From the NCBI RefSeq assembly GCF_021869535.1, contig NW_026262648.1:3557794-3621793 (forward strand): a stretch of 64,000 nt of DNA, given 5' to 3'. The notes below the pieces were generated by a model that worked only from the letters and a program-made list of their open reading frames with translations, searched no databases and was not told the DNA's origin. A program made the translations under genes and the position numbers. Positions 1 through 14,443 of this stretch are shown here, in pieces; the stretch's first letter is position 1, and each line of letters begins with the position of its first letter. The stretch comes from Mytilus californianus (lineage: Eukaryota; Mollusca; Bivalvia; Mytilida; Mytilidae).

Positions 1-3000
1 CAACACGTATTTTATCGAATTTGGCTTATTTCTATGTTTCGAGCGAAATTTTCGACCTTTAAGAATGCTTACCCAAGTAATTCTTTACCCTCCTGCTGTA
101 GTACTATCCAATGACTATTTATTGGAACAGAGTCTATAATCCCTAGCCATACAGAACTGCCGATGCAATAGGTTGGAAAGTGCCTAATTTTTTTTTTTAT
201 AAAATTTGACTTTTTTCCGTGTTACGGGCGATATTTTCGGCTTTTCAGAATGCTTGCCCCAGAAATTCTTTATCCTCACGTTGTAGTACTGTCCAATAGC
301 TATTCATTAGGGCAGAATCTATAATCCCTAGCCATAAAGAACAACCGAGACCAAGGGTCGGAAAGTGGGTGTCCCCAACGCGTATTTTATCGAATTTGGC
401 TTATTTCTATGTTTCGAGCGAAATTTTCGGCCTTTAAGAATGCTTACCCCAGTAATTCTTTACCCTCCTGCTGTAGTACTATCGAATAGCTATTTATTGG
501 AGAAGAGTCTATAATCCCTAGCCATAAAGAACTGCCGATGCGATAGGTTGGAAAGTGCCCAATTTTTATTTTCATAAAATTTGACTTTTTTTCCGTGTTA
601 TGGACGAAGTTTTCGGCCTTTCAGAATGCTTACCCCAGAAATTCTTTACCTCACGTTGTAGTACTATCCAATAGCCATTCATTAGGGCAGGTTCTATAAT
701 CCCTAGCTATAAGAACAACCGATACAATGGATCGAAATGTGGGTGTCCCCAACGCGTATTTTATCGCATATGGCTTTATTTCTATGTTTCTAGCGAAATT
801 TTCGGCCTTTAAGAATGCTTACCCCAGAAATTTATCCTCACGTTGTAGTACTATCCAATAGCTATTGATTAGGGCATCGTCTATAATCCCTAGTCATAAA
901 GAACAACTAAGACAATGGGTCGGAAAGTGGGTGTCCCCAACGCGTATTTTATTGAATTTGGCCTTATTTCTATGCTTCGAGCGAAATTTTCGGCCTTTAA
1001 GAATGCTTACCCCAGAAATTCTTTACCCTCCCACTGTAGTACTCACCAATAGCTAGTTATTGATGCAAAGTCTATAATCCCTTTCCATACAGAACTGCCG
1101 ATGCAATAGGTTTGAAAGTGCCCAATGCGTATTTTATCAAATTTGACTTTTTTCCGTGTTACGGACAAAATTTTCGGCCTTTCAGAATGCTTACCCCAGA
1201 AAATCTTTATCCTCACGTTGTAGTACTATCCAATAGCCATTCATTAGGGCAGAATCTATAATCCCTAGCCATAAAGAACAACCGAGACCATGGGTCGGAA
1301 AGTGGGTGTCCCCAACGCGTATTTTATCGAATTTGGCTTATTTCTATGTTTCGAGCGAAATTTTCGGCCTTTAAGAATGCTTACCCAAGTAATTCTTTAC
1401 CCTCTCACTGTAGTACTATCCAATAGCTAGTTATTGGAGTAAAGTCTATAATCCCTAGCCATACAGAACTGCCGATGTAATAGGTTGGAAAGTGCCCAAT
1501 GCATATTTTTATCAAATTTGACTTTTTTCCGTGTTACGGACGAAATTTTCGGCTTTTCAGAATGATTACCCCAGAAATTATTTATCCTCACGTTGTAGTA
1601 CTATCCAATAGCCATTCATTAGGGCAGAATCTATAATCCCTAGCCATAAAGAACAACAGAGACCACGGGTCGGAAAGTGGGTGTCCCCAACGCGTATTTT
1701 ATCGAATTTGGCTTATTTCTATGTTTCGAGCGAAATTTTCGGCCTTTAAGAATGCTTACCCAAGTGATTCTTTACCCTCCCGCTGTAGTACTATCCGATA
1801 GCTATTTATTGGAACAGAGTCTATAATCCCTAGCCATACAGAACTGCCGATGCAATAGGTTGGAAAGTGCCTAATTTTTTTTTTTTATAAAATTTGACTT
1901 TTTTCCGTGTTACGGGCGATATTTCCGGCTTTTCAGAATGATTACCCCAGAAATTCTTTATCCTCACGTTGTAGTACTGTCCAATAGCTATTCATTAGGG
2001 CAGAATCTATAATCCCTAGCCATAAAGAACAACCGAGACCATGGGTCGGAAAGTGGGTTTCCCCAACGCGTATTTTATCGAATTTGACTTATTTCTATGT
2101 TTCGAGCGAAATTTTCGGCCTTTAAGAATGCTTACCCAAGTAATTCTTTACCCTCCCACTGTAGTACTATCCAATAGCTAGTTATTGGAGTAAAGTCTAT
2201 AATCCCTAGCCATACAGAACTGCCGATGTAATAGGTTGGAAAGTGCCCAATGCATATTTTTATCAAATTTGACTTTTTTCCGTGTTACGGACGAAATTTT
2301 CGGCTTTTCAGAATGATTACCCCAGAAATTCGTTATCCTCACGTTGTAGTTCTATCCAATAGCCATTCATTAGGGCAGAATCTATAATCCCTAGCCATAA
2401 AGAACAACAGAGACCATGGGTCGGAAAGTGGGTGTCCCCAACGCGTATTTTATCGAATTTGGCTTATTTCTATGTTTCGAGCGAAATTTTCGGCCTTTAA
2501 GAATGCTTACCCAAGTGATTCTTTACCCTCCCGCTGTAGTACTATCCGATAGCTATTTATTGGAACAGAGTCTATAATCCCTAGCCATACAGAACTGCCG
2601 ATGTAATAGGTTGGAAAGTGCCCAATGCATATTTTTATCAAATTTGACTTTTTTCCGTGTTACGGACGAAATTTTCGGCTTTTCAGAATGATTACCCCAG
2701 AAATTCTTTATCCTCACGTTGTAGTACTATCCAATAGCCATTCATTAGGGCAGAATCTATAATCCCTAGCCATAAAGAACAACAGAGACCATGGGTCGGA
2801 AAGTGGGTGTCCCCAACGCGTATTTTATCGAATTTGGCTTATTTCTATGTTTCGAGCGAAATTTTCGGCCTTTAAGAATGCTTACCCAAGTGATTCTTTA
2901 CCCTCCCGCTGTAGTACTATCCGATAGCTATTTATTGGAACAGAGTCTATAATCCCTAGCCATACAGAACTGCCGATGCAATAGGTTGGAAAGTGCCTAA

Positions 3001-6000
3001 TTTTTTTTTTTATAAAATTTGACTTTTTTCCGTGTTACGGGCGATATTTCCGGCTTTTCAGAATGATTACCCCAGAAATTCTTTATCCTCACGTTGTAGT
3101 ACTGTCCAATAGCTATTCATTAGGGCAGAATCTATAATCCCTAGCCATAAAGAACAACCGAGACCATGGGTCGGAAAGTGGGTGTCCCCAACGCGTATTT
3201 TATCGAATTTGGCTTATTTCTATGTTTCGAGCGAAATTTTCGGCCTTTAAGAATGCTTACCCAAGTAATTCTTTACCCTCCCACTGTAGTACTATCCAAT
3301 AGCTAGTTATTGGAGTAAAGTCTATAATCCCTAGCCATACAGAACTGCCGATGTAATAGGTTGGAAAGTGCCCAATGCATATTTTTATCAAATTTGACTT
3401 TTTTCCGTGTTACGGACGAAATTTTCGGCTTTTCAGAATGATTACCCCAGAAATTATTTATCCTCACGTTGTAGTACTACCCAATAGCTATTCATTAGGG
3501 CAGCATCTATAATCCCTAGCCATAAAGAACAACCGAGACCATGGGTCAGAAAGTGGGTGTCCCCAACGCGTATTTTATCGAATTTGGCTTATTTCTATGT
3601 TTCGAGCGAAATTTTCGGCCTTTAAGAATGCTTACCCCAGTAATTCTTTACCCTCCTGCTGTAGTACTATCGAATAGCTATTTATTGGAGAAGAGTCTAT
3701 AATCCCTAGCCATAAAGAACTGCCGATGCGATAGGTTGGAAAGTGCCCAATTTTTATTTTCATAAAATTTGACTTTTTTTCCGTGTTATGGACGAAGTTT
3801 TCGGCCTTTCAGAATGCTTACCCCAGAAATTCTTTACCTCACGTTGTAGTACTATCCAATAGCCATTCATTAGGGCAGGTTCTATAATCCCTAGCTATAA
3901 AGAACAACCGATACAATGGATCGTAAAGTGGGTGTCCCCAACGCGTATTTTATCGAATATGGCTTTATTTCTATGTTTCTAGCGAAATTTTCGGCCTTTA
4001 AGAATGCTTACCCCAGAAATTTTTATCCTCACGATGTAGTACTATCCAATAGCTATTGATTAGGGCAGCGTCTATAATCCCTAGTCATAAAGAACAACTA
4101 AGACAATGGGTCGGAAAGTGGGTGTCCCCAACGCGTATTTTATTGAATTTGGCCTTATTTCTATGTTTCGAGCGAAATTTTCGGCCTTTAAGAATGCTTA
4201 CCCCAGAAATTCCTTACCCTCCCGCTGTAGTACTATCCAATAGCTGGTTATTGAAGCAAAGTCTATAATCCCTAGCCATATAGAACTGATGATGCAATAG
4301 GTTGGAAAATGCCCAATGCGTATTTATCAAATTTGACTTTTTTCCGTGTTACGGACCAATTTTTCGGCCTTTCTGAATGCTTACCCCAGAAATTCTTTAT
4401 CCTCACGTTGTAGTACTAACCTATAGCTATTCATTAGGGCAGCGTATATAATTCCTAGCCATATAGAACAACTGAGACAATGGGTCGGAAAGTGGGTGTC
4501 CCCAACGCGTATTTTATCGAATTTGGCTTATTTCTATGTTTCGAGCGAAATTTTCGACCTTTAAGAATGCTTACCCAAGTAATTCTTTACCCTCCCACTG
4601 TAGTACTATCCAATAGCTAGTTATTGGAGTAAAGTCTATAATCCCTAGCCATACAGAACTGCCGATGTAATAGGTTGGAAAGTGCCCAATGCATATTTTT
4701 ATCAAATTTGACTTTTTTCCGTGTTACGGACGAAATTTTCGGCTTTTCAGAATGATTACCCCAGAAATTATTTATCCTCACGTTGTAGTACTATCCAATA
4801 GCTATTCATTAGGGCAGCATCTATAATCCCTAGCCATAAAGAACAACCGAGACCATGGGTCGGAAAGTGGGTGTCCCCAACGCGTATTTTATCGAATTTG
4901 GCTTATTTCTATGTTTCGAGCGAAATTTTCGGCCTTTAAGAATGCTTACCCAAGTAATTCTTTACCCTCCCACTGTAGTACTATCCAATAGCTAGTTATT
5001 GGAGTAAAGTCTATAATCCCTAGCCATACAGAACTGCCGATGTAATAGGTTGGAAAGTGCCCAATGCATATTTTTATCAAATTTGACTTTTTTCCGTGTT
5101 ACGGACGAAATTTTCGGCTTTTCAGAATGATTACCCCAGAAATTATTTATCCTCACGTTGTAGTACTATCCAATAGCTATTCATTAGGGCAGCATCTATA
5201 ATCCCTAGCCATAAAGAACAACCGAGACCATGGGTCAGAAAGTGGGTGTCCCCAACGCGTATTTTATCGAATTTGGCTTATTTCTATGTTTCGAGCGAAA
5301 TTTTCGGCCTTTAAGAATGCTTACCCCAGTAATTCTTTACCCTCCTGCTGTAGTACTATCGAATAGCTATTTATTGGAGAAGAGTCTATAATCCCTAGCC
5401 ATAAAGAACTGCCGATGCGATAGGTTGGAAAGTGCCCAATTTTTATTTTCATAAAATTTGACTTTTTTTCCGTGTTATGGACGAAGTTTTCGGCCTTTCA
5501 GAATGCTTACCCCAGAAATTCTTTACCTCACGTTGTAGTACTATCCAATAGCCATTCATTAGGGCAGGTTCTATAATCCCTAGCTATAAAGAACAACCGA
5601 TACAATGGATCGTAAAGTGGGTGTCCCCAACGCGTATTTTATCGAATATGGCTTTATTTCTATGTTTCTAGCGAAATTTTCGGCCTTTAAGAATGCTTAC
5701 CCCAGAAATTTTTATCCTCACGATGTAGTACTATCCAATAGCTATTGATTAGGGCAGCGTCTATAATCCCTAGTCATAAAGAACAACTAAGACAATGGGT
5801 CGGAAAGTGGGTGTCCCCAACGCGTATTTTATTGAATTTGGCCTTATTTCTATGTTTCGAGCGAAATTTTCGGCCTTTAAGAATGCTTACCCCAGAAATT
5901 CCTTACCCTCCCGCTGTAGTACTATCCAATAGCTGGTTATTGAAGCAAAGTCTATAATCCCTAGCCATATAGAACTGATGATGCAATAGGTTGGAAAATG

Positions 6001-9000
6001 CCCAATGCGTATTTATCAAATTTGACTTTTTTCCGTGTTACGGACGAATTTTTCGGCCTTTCTGAATGCTTACCCCAGAAATTCTTTATCCTCACGTTGT
6101 AGTACTAACCTATAGCTATTCATTAGGGCAGCGTATATAATTCCTAGCCATATAGAACAACTGAGACAATGGGTCGGAAAGTGGGTGTCCCCAACGCGTA
6201 TTTTATCGAATTTAGCTTATTTCTATGTTTCGAGCGAAATTTTCGGCCTTTAAGAATGCTTACCCAAGTAATTCTTTACCCTCCCGCTGTAGTACTATCC
6301 AATAGCTATTAATTGGAACAGAGTCTATAATCCCTAGCCATACAGAACTGCCGATGCAATAGGTTGGAAAGTGCCTATTTTTTTTTTTTTATAAAATTTG
6401 ACTTTTTTCCGTGTTACGGGCGATATTTTCGGCTTTTCAGAATGATTACCCCAGAAATTCTTTATCCTGACGTTGTAGTACTGTCCCATAGCTATTCATT
6501 AGGGTAGAATCTATAATCCCTAGCCATAAAGAACAACAGAGACCATGGGTCGGAAAATGGGTGTCCCCAACGCGTATTTTATCGAATTTGGCTTATTTCT
6601 GTTTCGAGCGAAATTTTCGGCCTTTAAGAATGCTTACCCAAGTAATTCTTTACCCTCCCGCTGTAGTACTATCCGATAGCTATTTATTGGAACAGAGTCT
6701 ATAATCCCTAGCTATACAGAACTGCCGATGCAATAGGTTGGAAAGTGCCTATTTTTTTTTTTTTTAAATTTGACTTTTTTCCGTGTTACGGGCGATATTT
6801 TCGGCTTTTCAGAATGATTACCCCAGAAATTCTTTATCCTGACGTTGTAGTACTGTCCAATAGCTATTCATTAGGGGAGAATCTATAATCCCTAGCCATA
6901 AAGAACAACAGAGACCATGGGTCGGAAAGTGGGTGTCCCCAACGCGTATTTTATCGAATTTGGCTTATTTCTGTTTCGAGCGAAATTTTCGGCCTTTAAG
7001 AATGCTTACCCAAGTAATTCTTTACCCTCCCGCTGTAGTACTATCCGATAGCTATTTATTGGAACAGAGTCTATAATCCCTAGCCATACAGAACTGCCGA
7101 TGCGATAGGTTGGAAAGTGCCCAATTTTTATTTTCATAAAATTTGACTTTTTTTCCGTGTTATGGACGAAGTTTTCGGCCTTTCAGAATGCTTACCCCAG
7201 AAATTCTTTACCTCACGTTGTAGTACTATCCAATAGCCATTCATTAGGGCAGGTTCTATAATCCCTAGCTATAAAGAACAACCGATACAATGGATCGTAA
7301 AGTGGGTGTCCCCAACGCGTATTTTATCGAATATGGCTTTATTTCTATGTTTCTAGCGAAATTTTCGGCCTTTAAGAATGCTTACCCCAGAAATTTTTAT
7401 CCTCACGTTGTAGTACTATCCAATAGCTATTGATTAGGGCAGCGTCTATAATCCCTAGTCATAAAGAACAACTAAGACAATGGGTCGGAAAGTGGGTGTC
7501 CCCAACGCGTATTTTATTGAATTTGGCCTTATTTCTATGTTTCGAGCGAAATTTTCGGCCTTTAAGAATGCTTACCCCAGAAATTCTTTACCCTCCCGCT
7601 GTAGTACTATCCAATAGCTGGTTATTGAAGCAAAGTCTATAATCCCTAGCCATATAGAACTGATGATGCAATAGGTTGGAAAATGCCCAATGCGTATTTA
7701 TCAAATTTGACTTTTTTCCGTGTTACGGACGAATTTTTCGGCCTTTCTGAATGCTTACCCCAGAAATTCTTTATCTCACGTTGTAGTACTAACCTATAGC
7801 TATTCATTAGGGCAGCGTATATAATTCCTAGCCATAAAGAACAACTGAGACAATGGGTCGGAAAGTGGGTGTCCCCAGCGCGTATTTTATCGAATTTGGC
7901 TTATTTCTATGTTTCGAGCGAAATTTTCGGCCTTTAAGAATGCTTACTTAAGTAATTCTTTACCCTCCCGCTGTAGTACTATCCAATAGCTATTTATTGG
8001 AACAGAGTCTATAATCCCTAGCCATACAGAACTGCCGATGCAATAGGTTGGAAAGTGCCTATTTTTTTTTTTTTTATAAAATTTGACTTTTTTCCGTGTT
8101 ACGGGCGATATTTTCGGCTTTTCAGAATGATTACCCCAGAAATTCTTTATCCTCACGTTGTAGTACTGTCCAATAGCTATTCATTAGGGCAGAATCTATA
8201 ATCCCTAGCCATAAAGAACAACAGAGACCATGGGTCGGAAAGTGGTTGTCCCCAACGCGTATTTTATCGAATTTGGCTTATTTCTATGTTTCGAGCGAAA
8301 TTTTCGGCCTTTAAGAATGCTTACCCAAGTAATTCTTTACCCTGCCGCTGTAGTACTATCCGATAGCTATTTATTGGAACAGAGTCTATAATCCCTAGCC
8401 ATACAGAACTGCCGATGCAATAGGTTGGAAAGTGCCTAATTTTTTTTTTTATAAAATTTGACTTTTTTCCGTGTTACGGGCGATATTTTCGGCTTTTCAG
8501 AATGATTACCCCAGAAATTCTTTATCCTCACGTTGTAGTACTGTCCAATAGCTATTCATTAGGGCAGAATCTATAATCCCTAGCCATAAAGAACAACCGA
8601 GACCATGGGTCGGAAAGTGGGTGTCCCCAACGCGTATTTTATCGAATTTGGCTTATTTCTATGTTTCGAGCGAAATTTTCGGCCTTTAAGAATGCTTACC
8701 CAAGTAATTCTTTACCCTCCCACTGTAGTACTATCCAATAGCTAGTTATTGGAGTAAAGTCTATAATCCCTAGCCATACAGAACTGCCGATGTAATAGGT
8801 TGGAAAGTGCCCAATGCATATTTATATCAAATTTGACTTTTTTCCGTGTTACGGACGAAATTTTCGGCTTTTCAGAATGATTACCCCAGAAATTCTTTAT
8901 CCTCACGTTGTAGTACTATCCAATAGATATACATTAGGGCAGCATCTATAATCCCTAGCCATAAAGAACAACCGAGACCATGGGTCGGAAAGTGGGTGTC

Positions 9001-11769
9001 CCCAACGCGTATTTTATCGAATTTGGCTTATTTCTATGTTTCGAGCGAAATTTTCGGCCTTTAAGAATGCTTACCCCAGTAATTCTTTACCCTCCTGCTG
9101 TAGTACTATCGAATAGCTATTTATTGGAGAAGAGTCTATAATCCCTAGCCATAAAGAACTGCCGATGCGATAGGTTGGAAAGTGCCCAATTTTTATTTTC
9201 CTAAAATTTGACTTTTTTTCCGTGTTATGGACGAAGTTTTCGGCCTTTCAGAATGCTTACCCCAGAAATTCTTTACCTCACGTTGTAGTACTATCCAATT
9301 GCCATTCATTAGGGCAGGTTCTATAATCCCTAGCTATAAGAACAACCGATACAATGGATCGAAAAGTGGGTGTCCCCAACGCGTATTTTATCGCATATGG
9401 CTTTATTTCTATGTTTCTAGCGAAATTTTCGGCCTTTAAGAATGCTTACCCCAGAAATTTATCCTCACGTTGTAGTACTATCCAATAGCTATCGATTAGG
9501 GCAGCGTCTATAATCCCTAGTCATAAAGAACAAATAAGACAATGGGTCGGAAAGTGGGTGTCCCCAACGCGTATTTTATTGAATTTGGCCTTATTTCTAT
9601 GCTTCGAGTGAAATTTTCGGCCTTTAAGAATGCTTACCCAGAAATTCTTTACCCTCCCACTGTAGTACTCACCAATAGCTAGTTATTGATGCAAAGTCTA
9701 TAATCCCTTTCCATACAGAACTGCCAATGCAATAGGTTTGAAAGTGCCCAATGCGTATTTTATCAAATTTGACTTTTTTCCGTGTTACGGACAAAATTTT
9801 CGGCCTTTCAGAATGCTTATCCCAGAAAATCTTTATACTCACGTTGTAGTACTATCCAATATCTATTCATTTCAACAGATTCCATAATCCCTAGCTATAC
9901 AGAACAACCGAGACCATGGGTCGGAAAGTGGATGTCCCCAACGCGTATTTTATCAAATTTGGCTTATTTCTATGTTTCGAGCGAAATTTTCGGCCTTTAA
10001 GAATGCTTACCCCAGTAATTCTTTACCGTCCTGCTGTAGTACTATCGAATAGCTATTTATTGGAGAAGAGTCTATAATCCCTAGCCATAAAGAACTGCCG
10101 ATGCGATAGGTTGGAAAGTGCCCAATTTTTATTTTCATAAAATTTGACTTTTTTTCCGTGTTATGGACGAAATTTTCGGCCTTTCAGAATGCTTACCTCA
10201 GAAATTCTTTATCCTCACGTTGTAGTACTATCCAATAGCCATTCATTAGGGCAGGTTCTATAATCCCTAGCCATAAAGAACAACCGATACAATTGATCGA
10301 AAAGTGGGTGTCCCCAACGCGTTTTTTATCGAATATGGCTTTATATCTATGTTTCGAGCAAAATTTTCGGCCTTTAAGAATGCTTACCCCAGAACTTCTT
10401 TACTACCACTGTAGTACTATCCAATAGCTATTTATTGGAGCAAATTCTATCCTAGCTATACAGAACTGCCGATGCAATAGGTTGGAAAGTGCCCAATACG
10501 TATTTTATCAAATTTGACTTTTTTCCGTGTTACGGACGAAATTTTCGGCTTTTCAGAATAATTACCCCAGAAATTCTTTATCCTCACGTTGTAGTACTAT
10601 CCAATAGCTATTCATTAGGGCAGCATCTATAATCCCTAGCCATAAAGAACAACCGAGACCATGGGTCGGATAGTGGGTGTCCCTAACGCGTATTTTATCG
10701 AATTTGGCTTACTAGTATTTCTATGTTTCGAGCGAAATTTTCGGCCTTAAAGAATGTTTACCCCAGAAATTCTTTATCCTCACGTTGTAGTACTATCCAA
10801 TAGCTATTGATTAGGGCAGCGGCTATAACCCCTAGCTATAAAGAACAACCAAGACAATGGGTCGGAAAGTGGGTGTCCCCAACGCGTATTTTATTGAATT
10901 TGGCCTTATTTCTATGCTTCGAGCGAAATTTTCGGCCTTTAAGAATGCTTACCCCAGAAATTCTTTACCCTCCCACTGTAGTACTCACCAATAGCTAGTT
11001 ATTGATGCAAAGTCTATAATCCCTTTCCATACAGAACTGCCGATGCAATAGGTTTGAAAGTGCCCAATGCGTATTTTATCAAATTTGACTTTTTTCCGTG
11101 TTACGGACAAAATTTTCGGCTTTTCAGAATGCTTACCCCAGAAAATCTTTATCCTCACGTTGTAGTACTATCCAATATCTATTCATTTCAACAGAGTCTA
11201 TAATCCCTAGCAATACAGAACAACCGAGACCATGGGTCGGAAAGTGGGTGTCCCCAACGCGTATTTTATCGAATTTGGCTTATTTCTATGTTTCGAGCGA
11301 AATTTTCGGCCTTTAAGAATGCTTACCCCATAATATCTATACCCTCCCACTGTAGTACTATCCAATAGCTATTTATTGGAACAGAGTCTATAATCCCTAG
11401 CCATACAGAACTGCCGATGCAATAGGTTGGAAAGTGCCCAATTTTATTTTTTTTTTATCAAATTTCTCATCTTTTCCGTGTTACGGACGAAATTTTCTGC
11501 ATTTCAGAATGCTTTCCCCAGAAATTCTTTATCCTCACGTTGTAGTACTATCCAATAGCTATTCATTAGGGCAGCGTCTATAATCCCTAGTCATAAAGAA
11601 CGGCCGAGACAATGGGTCGGAAAGTGGGTGTCCCCAACACGTATTTTATCGATTTGGCTTTATTTCTATGTTTCGAGCGAAATTTTCGGCCTTTAATAAT
11701 GCTTACCCCAGAACTTCTTTACCCTCCCACTGTAGTACTATCCAATAGCTATTTATTAGAGCAGAGTCT
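1..11769. repeat. Satellite array of ~187-bp monomers (dimer ~374 bp)
   Basis: Head-to-tail array that begins before the window and stops abruptly inside a monomer at about 11769. Two monomer types alternate. Type A starts near CCCAACGCGTATTTTATCG and carries TTTCGAGCGAAATTTTCGG. Type B starts near CCCAATGCGTATTTTATCA or a poly-T variant and carries CCGTGTTACGGACGAAATTTTC. Both share GTAGTACTATCCAATAGC and TCTATAATCCCTAGCCATA. Successive type-A starts (371, 745, 933, 1308) give ~187 and ~374 bp spacings. Length differences come mainly from poly-T tracts in type B. The 60-70-codon open frames inside are by-products of the repeat and I do not call them genes. I do not recognise this as a named satellite. 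Confidence 0.97.
3538..7860. repeat. Higher-order repeat (~1.69 kb, about 9 monomers) within the satellite
   Basis: Diagnostic variants recur at long spacing. The GGGTCAGAAAGTGG variant is at about 3538 and 5227 (1689 bp apart). The ATTGATTAGGGCAGCG segment recurs at about 4050, 5739 and 7424 (spacing ~1689 and ~1685 bp). Between these points blocks of about a kilobase are almost identical, while adjacent monomers differ, which defines a multi-monomer unit. Related but more diverged versions occur near 865, 9480 and 10800. Confidence 0.8.
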
Positions 11770-12394
11770 TATGTTGATTAAACATGCGTAAATACGCATC
11801 ACATCCTGGACTTAACAGATAATACTTTATTTGAATCGTCATGATTTTTTTTATTGTAAATGCTTATTACAAAACCGTAAATATGAGTTAGAAATCTGCA
11901 AAACTAAAGTTAAAATTTTGTTAATCGAATATACAAATCTTTGATTTTATATATTAATCGAACAAAAAAGTCAAAGATTATATGATTTTAAAGAAAAATA
12001 AAATTGTCGCTCAAGTAGTTTTCCAAACGCAATTGCAGGATGACGAATTGCAGGATAGCTTTTTATAAAGAGAATTGCAGGATGAGAACTGCTGGATAGC
12101 TTGACACTAGTAAATGTAAGCCTATGTATAAGCAGATACGACATGGAGTGAACAGTAGTAAAGCCAGATGTGTCGACCGGTCACTTCTAACTACGCATCA
12201 CTCGTCACACGATTCAATAGAAAAAAAACAATAAAAATATAAAATTTACAATTGTTGATATCAAAGAGTTGTGACATAGTTAAAATGTCATGATATGGCT
12301 GAGAAACAGAGACATTTTTATACAATGAAACTAAGTCTTGACAGCACAAGATAGAATAAATAGTGAAGTGATAATAAAATAACATTAACGGTAC

Positions 12395-12475
12395 CAATTT
12401 TTTCTGCACCAGATGCGCATTTCGACAATAAATGTCTCTTCAGTGATGCTCGAGGTCAAAATATCTGAAAATCTA
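12395..12475 (+). repeat. Dispersed repeat fragment (CTGCACCAGATGCGCATTTCGACA family)
   Basis: The fragment matches, in inverse orientation, the repeats at about 56405-56475, 57010-57080 and 57765-57835. Shared landmarks are the 'CACCAGATGCGCATTTCGACAAT' core and the following 'TGATGCTCGAGG'. It is a non-coding short interspersed element of unknown origin. Confidence 0.75.
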
Positions 12476-14176
12476 AAGTTTATCGTTGAGAAGTTTTGCA
12501 TGAGAAGATTTGGATTTAAGAGTACATTTCTTTTGGTTAAATTGCAACTCTTCTTTTATGTTTCTCTGCATGAAGAAAATCAAAATGTTTTGAAGTTAAC
12601 GTTTCTTCATGTTAATCTTGCGTGATATTTAAGTAAAACTTGAATGCTGACTTGGTACTAATATATACTCAGTAAACAATGTTTGGCAACACATATTTTT
12701 AACTTTATATTTACAAATTAACTCATTTCTCTGACTTCAGGCTATTGTTCTAACTGTAGATTATTTTTTAAGAATCCACTGTTCACTGTGTTAACTTAAG
12801 ATTACTTTTAACATAACTTTTAACTCATCGTTTATATGAAGGGTTTTAACTTGTGCGTATTTTTCATCGCAAATCATTACAGTTTTCAGTCTATGCATGA
12901 TACCGCTAGACAATGAATGCTGACATAAATCATTATTTAAATAATACTATTATATTTTTATAGCGCTAACTTGTATGCCAACAAACTGGATGTCTGTCTC
13001 GTTTATCATTAGCTTATGTATTATGAAATATATATCATGTCTTGGTTTGTTCATGTTTTTTTTCAATTGTTAGTTGATTTTTTTTTTTTGGGGCGTTGTG
13101 TGGGTTTTTTTTTTACCTAAGGAAGAATAATATATGTTGGACATTTGAACGTTCTTGAGTATGATTATATAGCAATTTCAAAATATAATTTGACAATATC
13201 TATACAAGAGAAAGAATGAATCAAACATGTTCTGTAATATCATAAAACAAGGGTTTTTTTTCCGGATGTCAGGTTTGAACATTTGACGATTTTCAATATC
13301 GTTGTAATTAACTGAATCTTTATACAATTGTGGCTATTACACAATAGTTGTAACTACTATAAAATAAACATTCATATGCCCATTACACTTGTCATTTTTC
13401 AAATTTCTTTTTCATCATAGCAAATGCTTACTTATGGTTTTAGTTTAATAATACTATAATAGTATTATACTATCAATCATTTCATTGTTTGATTATAAAT
13501 GGTCCAAATAAACATCACGTCAACATTGAACGGACTCTAATTTAGATAAAGTGTGACATAAAAGCCACAACCGTAAAACTGCTTCTTTGGCAGTAAAAAA
13601 CAAAATGATCACCCACCATTATATGATATTGAAATACTAATACCTGTGAGATTGAAACAATATTTTGCTCGAGAAAAAAAAATACGATAACAAAATTTCA
13701 TTCCAGGTTCAAGGTTCGAACTTCTTACTGTTAATGTTAATATCAACGTAATAACTTTCGTTACCAACGACTAAACGACCACGACTATGAGCAGATTGAT
13801 TAAAAGAGTTGACATGGTTATACATCCAAAACTAAAGCACAATTGATCCTTCACGTTCAAATTATTAATTGTGGTTGTATTGATACTAATAAGTGCCTTA
13901 ATCTTTTGTTATATGAAATGTTTAACAGCTATAATTGAATTTGCTCTCTGAAGAATTGCATAATCAACCCGCAGCAGATGTTTAAAATTTTACGTTATAT
14001 GTAACTTTTGTTAATTTGTTGAATGCCTAAATATAGACGTGAACCGTGTGAATATAATCAATTCCAAATATTGAATTATAAAAAAAGACAAAATATGAAA
14101 ATATCTTATTGAAATTTCGTTGATTTATTGTCAAAACGTAAAACAGACAGTCGTTTTACCAGAAATGGGTAAAGCT

Positions 14177-14279
14177 AGAGAATTTATAAAAAAGGTGGAT
14201 TCGGAAACGATAATCAACTTGTGACTTAGGTCGCTCGTTGAATATCGTCTTCGAATCCATTAATTCTTATAAATTCTCT
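14177..14279. repeat. Foldback (imperfect inverted repeat, ~100 bp)
   Basis: The left arm begins AGAGAATTTATAA and continues to TGGATTCGGAAACGAT. The right arm reads ATCGTCTTCGAATCCA through TTATAAATTCTCT. The two arms pair over about 35 bases around a ~30-base loop. It may be a small foldback transposon or a transcribed hairpin. Confidence 0.75.
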
Positions 14280-14443
14280 AATACATAATCTATAAATCGA
14301 AACATAACAATAAATTTATTATTGTAACAAAGAAAATAAATCACAAGATGCAAGTTTACTCGACTGAAAAACGATTATAAAGATGTCTGAGTGTATGGTA
14401 CGCCATAGACAACACTCTCAGATTCACGCTTGAAACCCAAAAG

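Larger units (their letters stand above)
11770..14443. other. AT-rich intergenic DNA, no gene seen
   Basis: No coding signal was found. Around 12395-12475 there is a diverged copy of a dispersed mussel repeat (GCACCAGATGCGCATTTCGACAA). The same repeat occurs in inverse orientation inside the 56-58 kb minisatellite block. A foldback lies at 14177-14279. The rest looks unique. Confidence 0.6.

Noticed and set aside
865..11316. Repeated 60-72-codon open frames in the satellite (e.g. 865, 4056, 5745, 7430, 10807)
   Set aside because: They recur only because the satellite monomer lacks stops in one frame. They cross monomer boundaries, shift with the poly-T length and have no codon signal.
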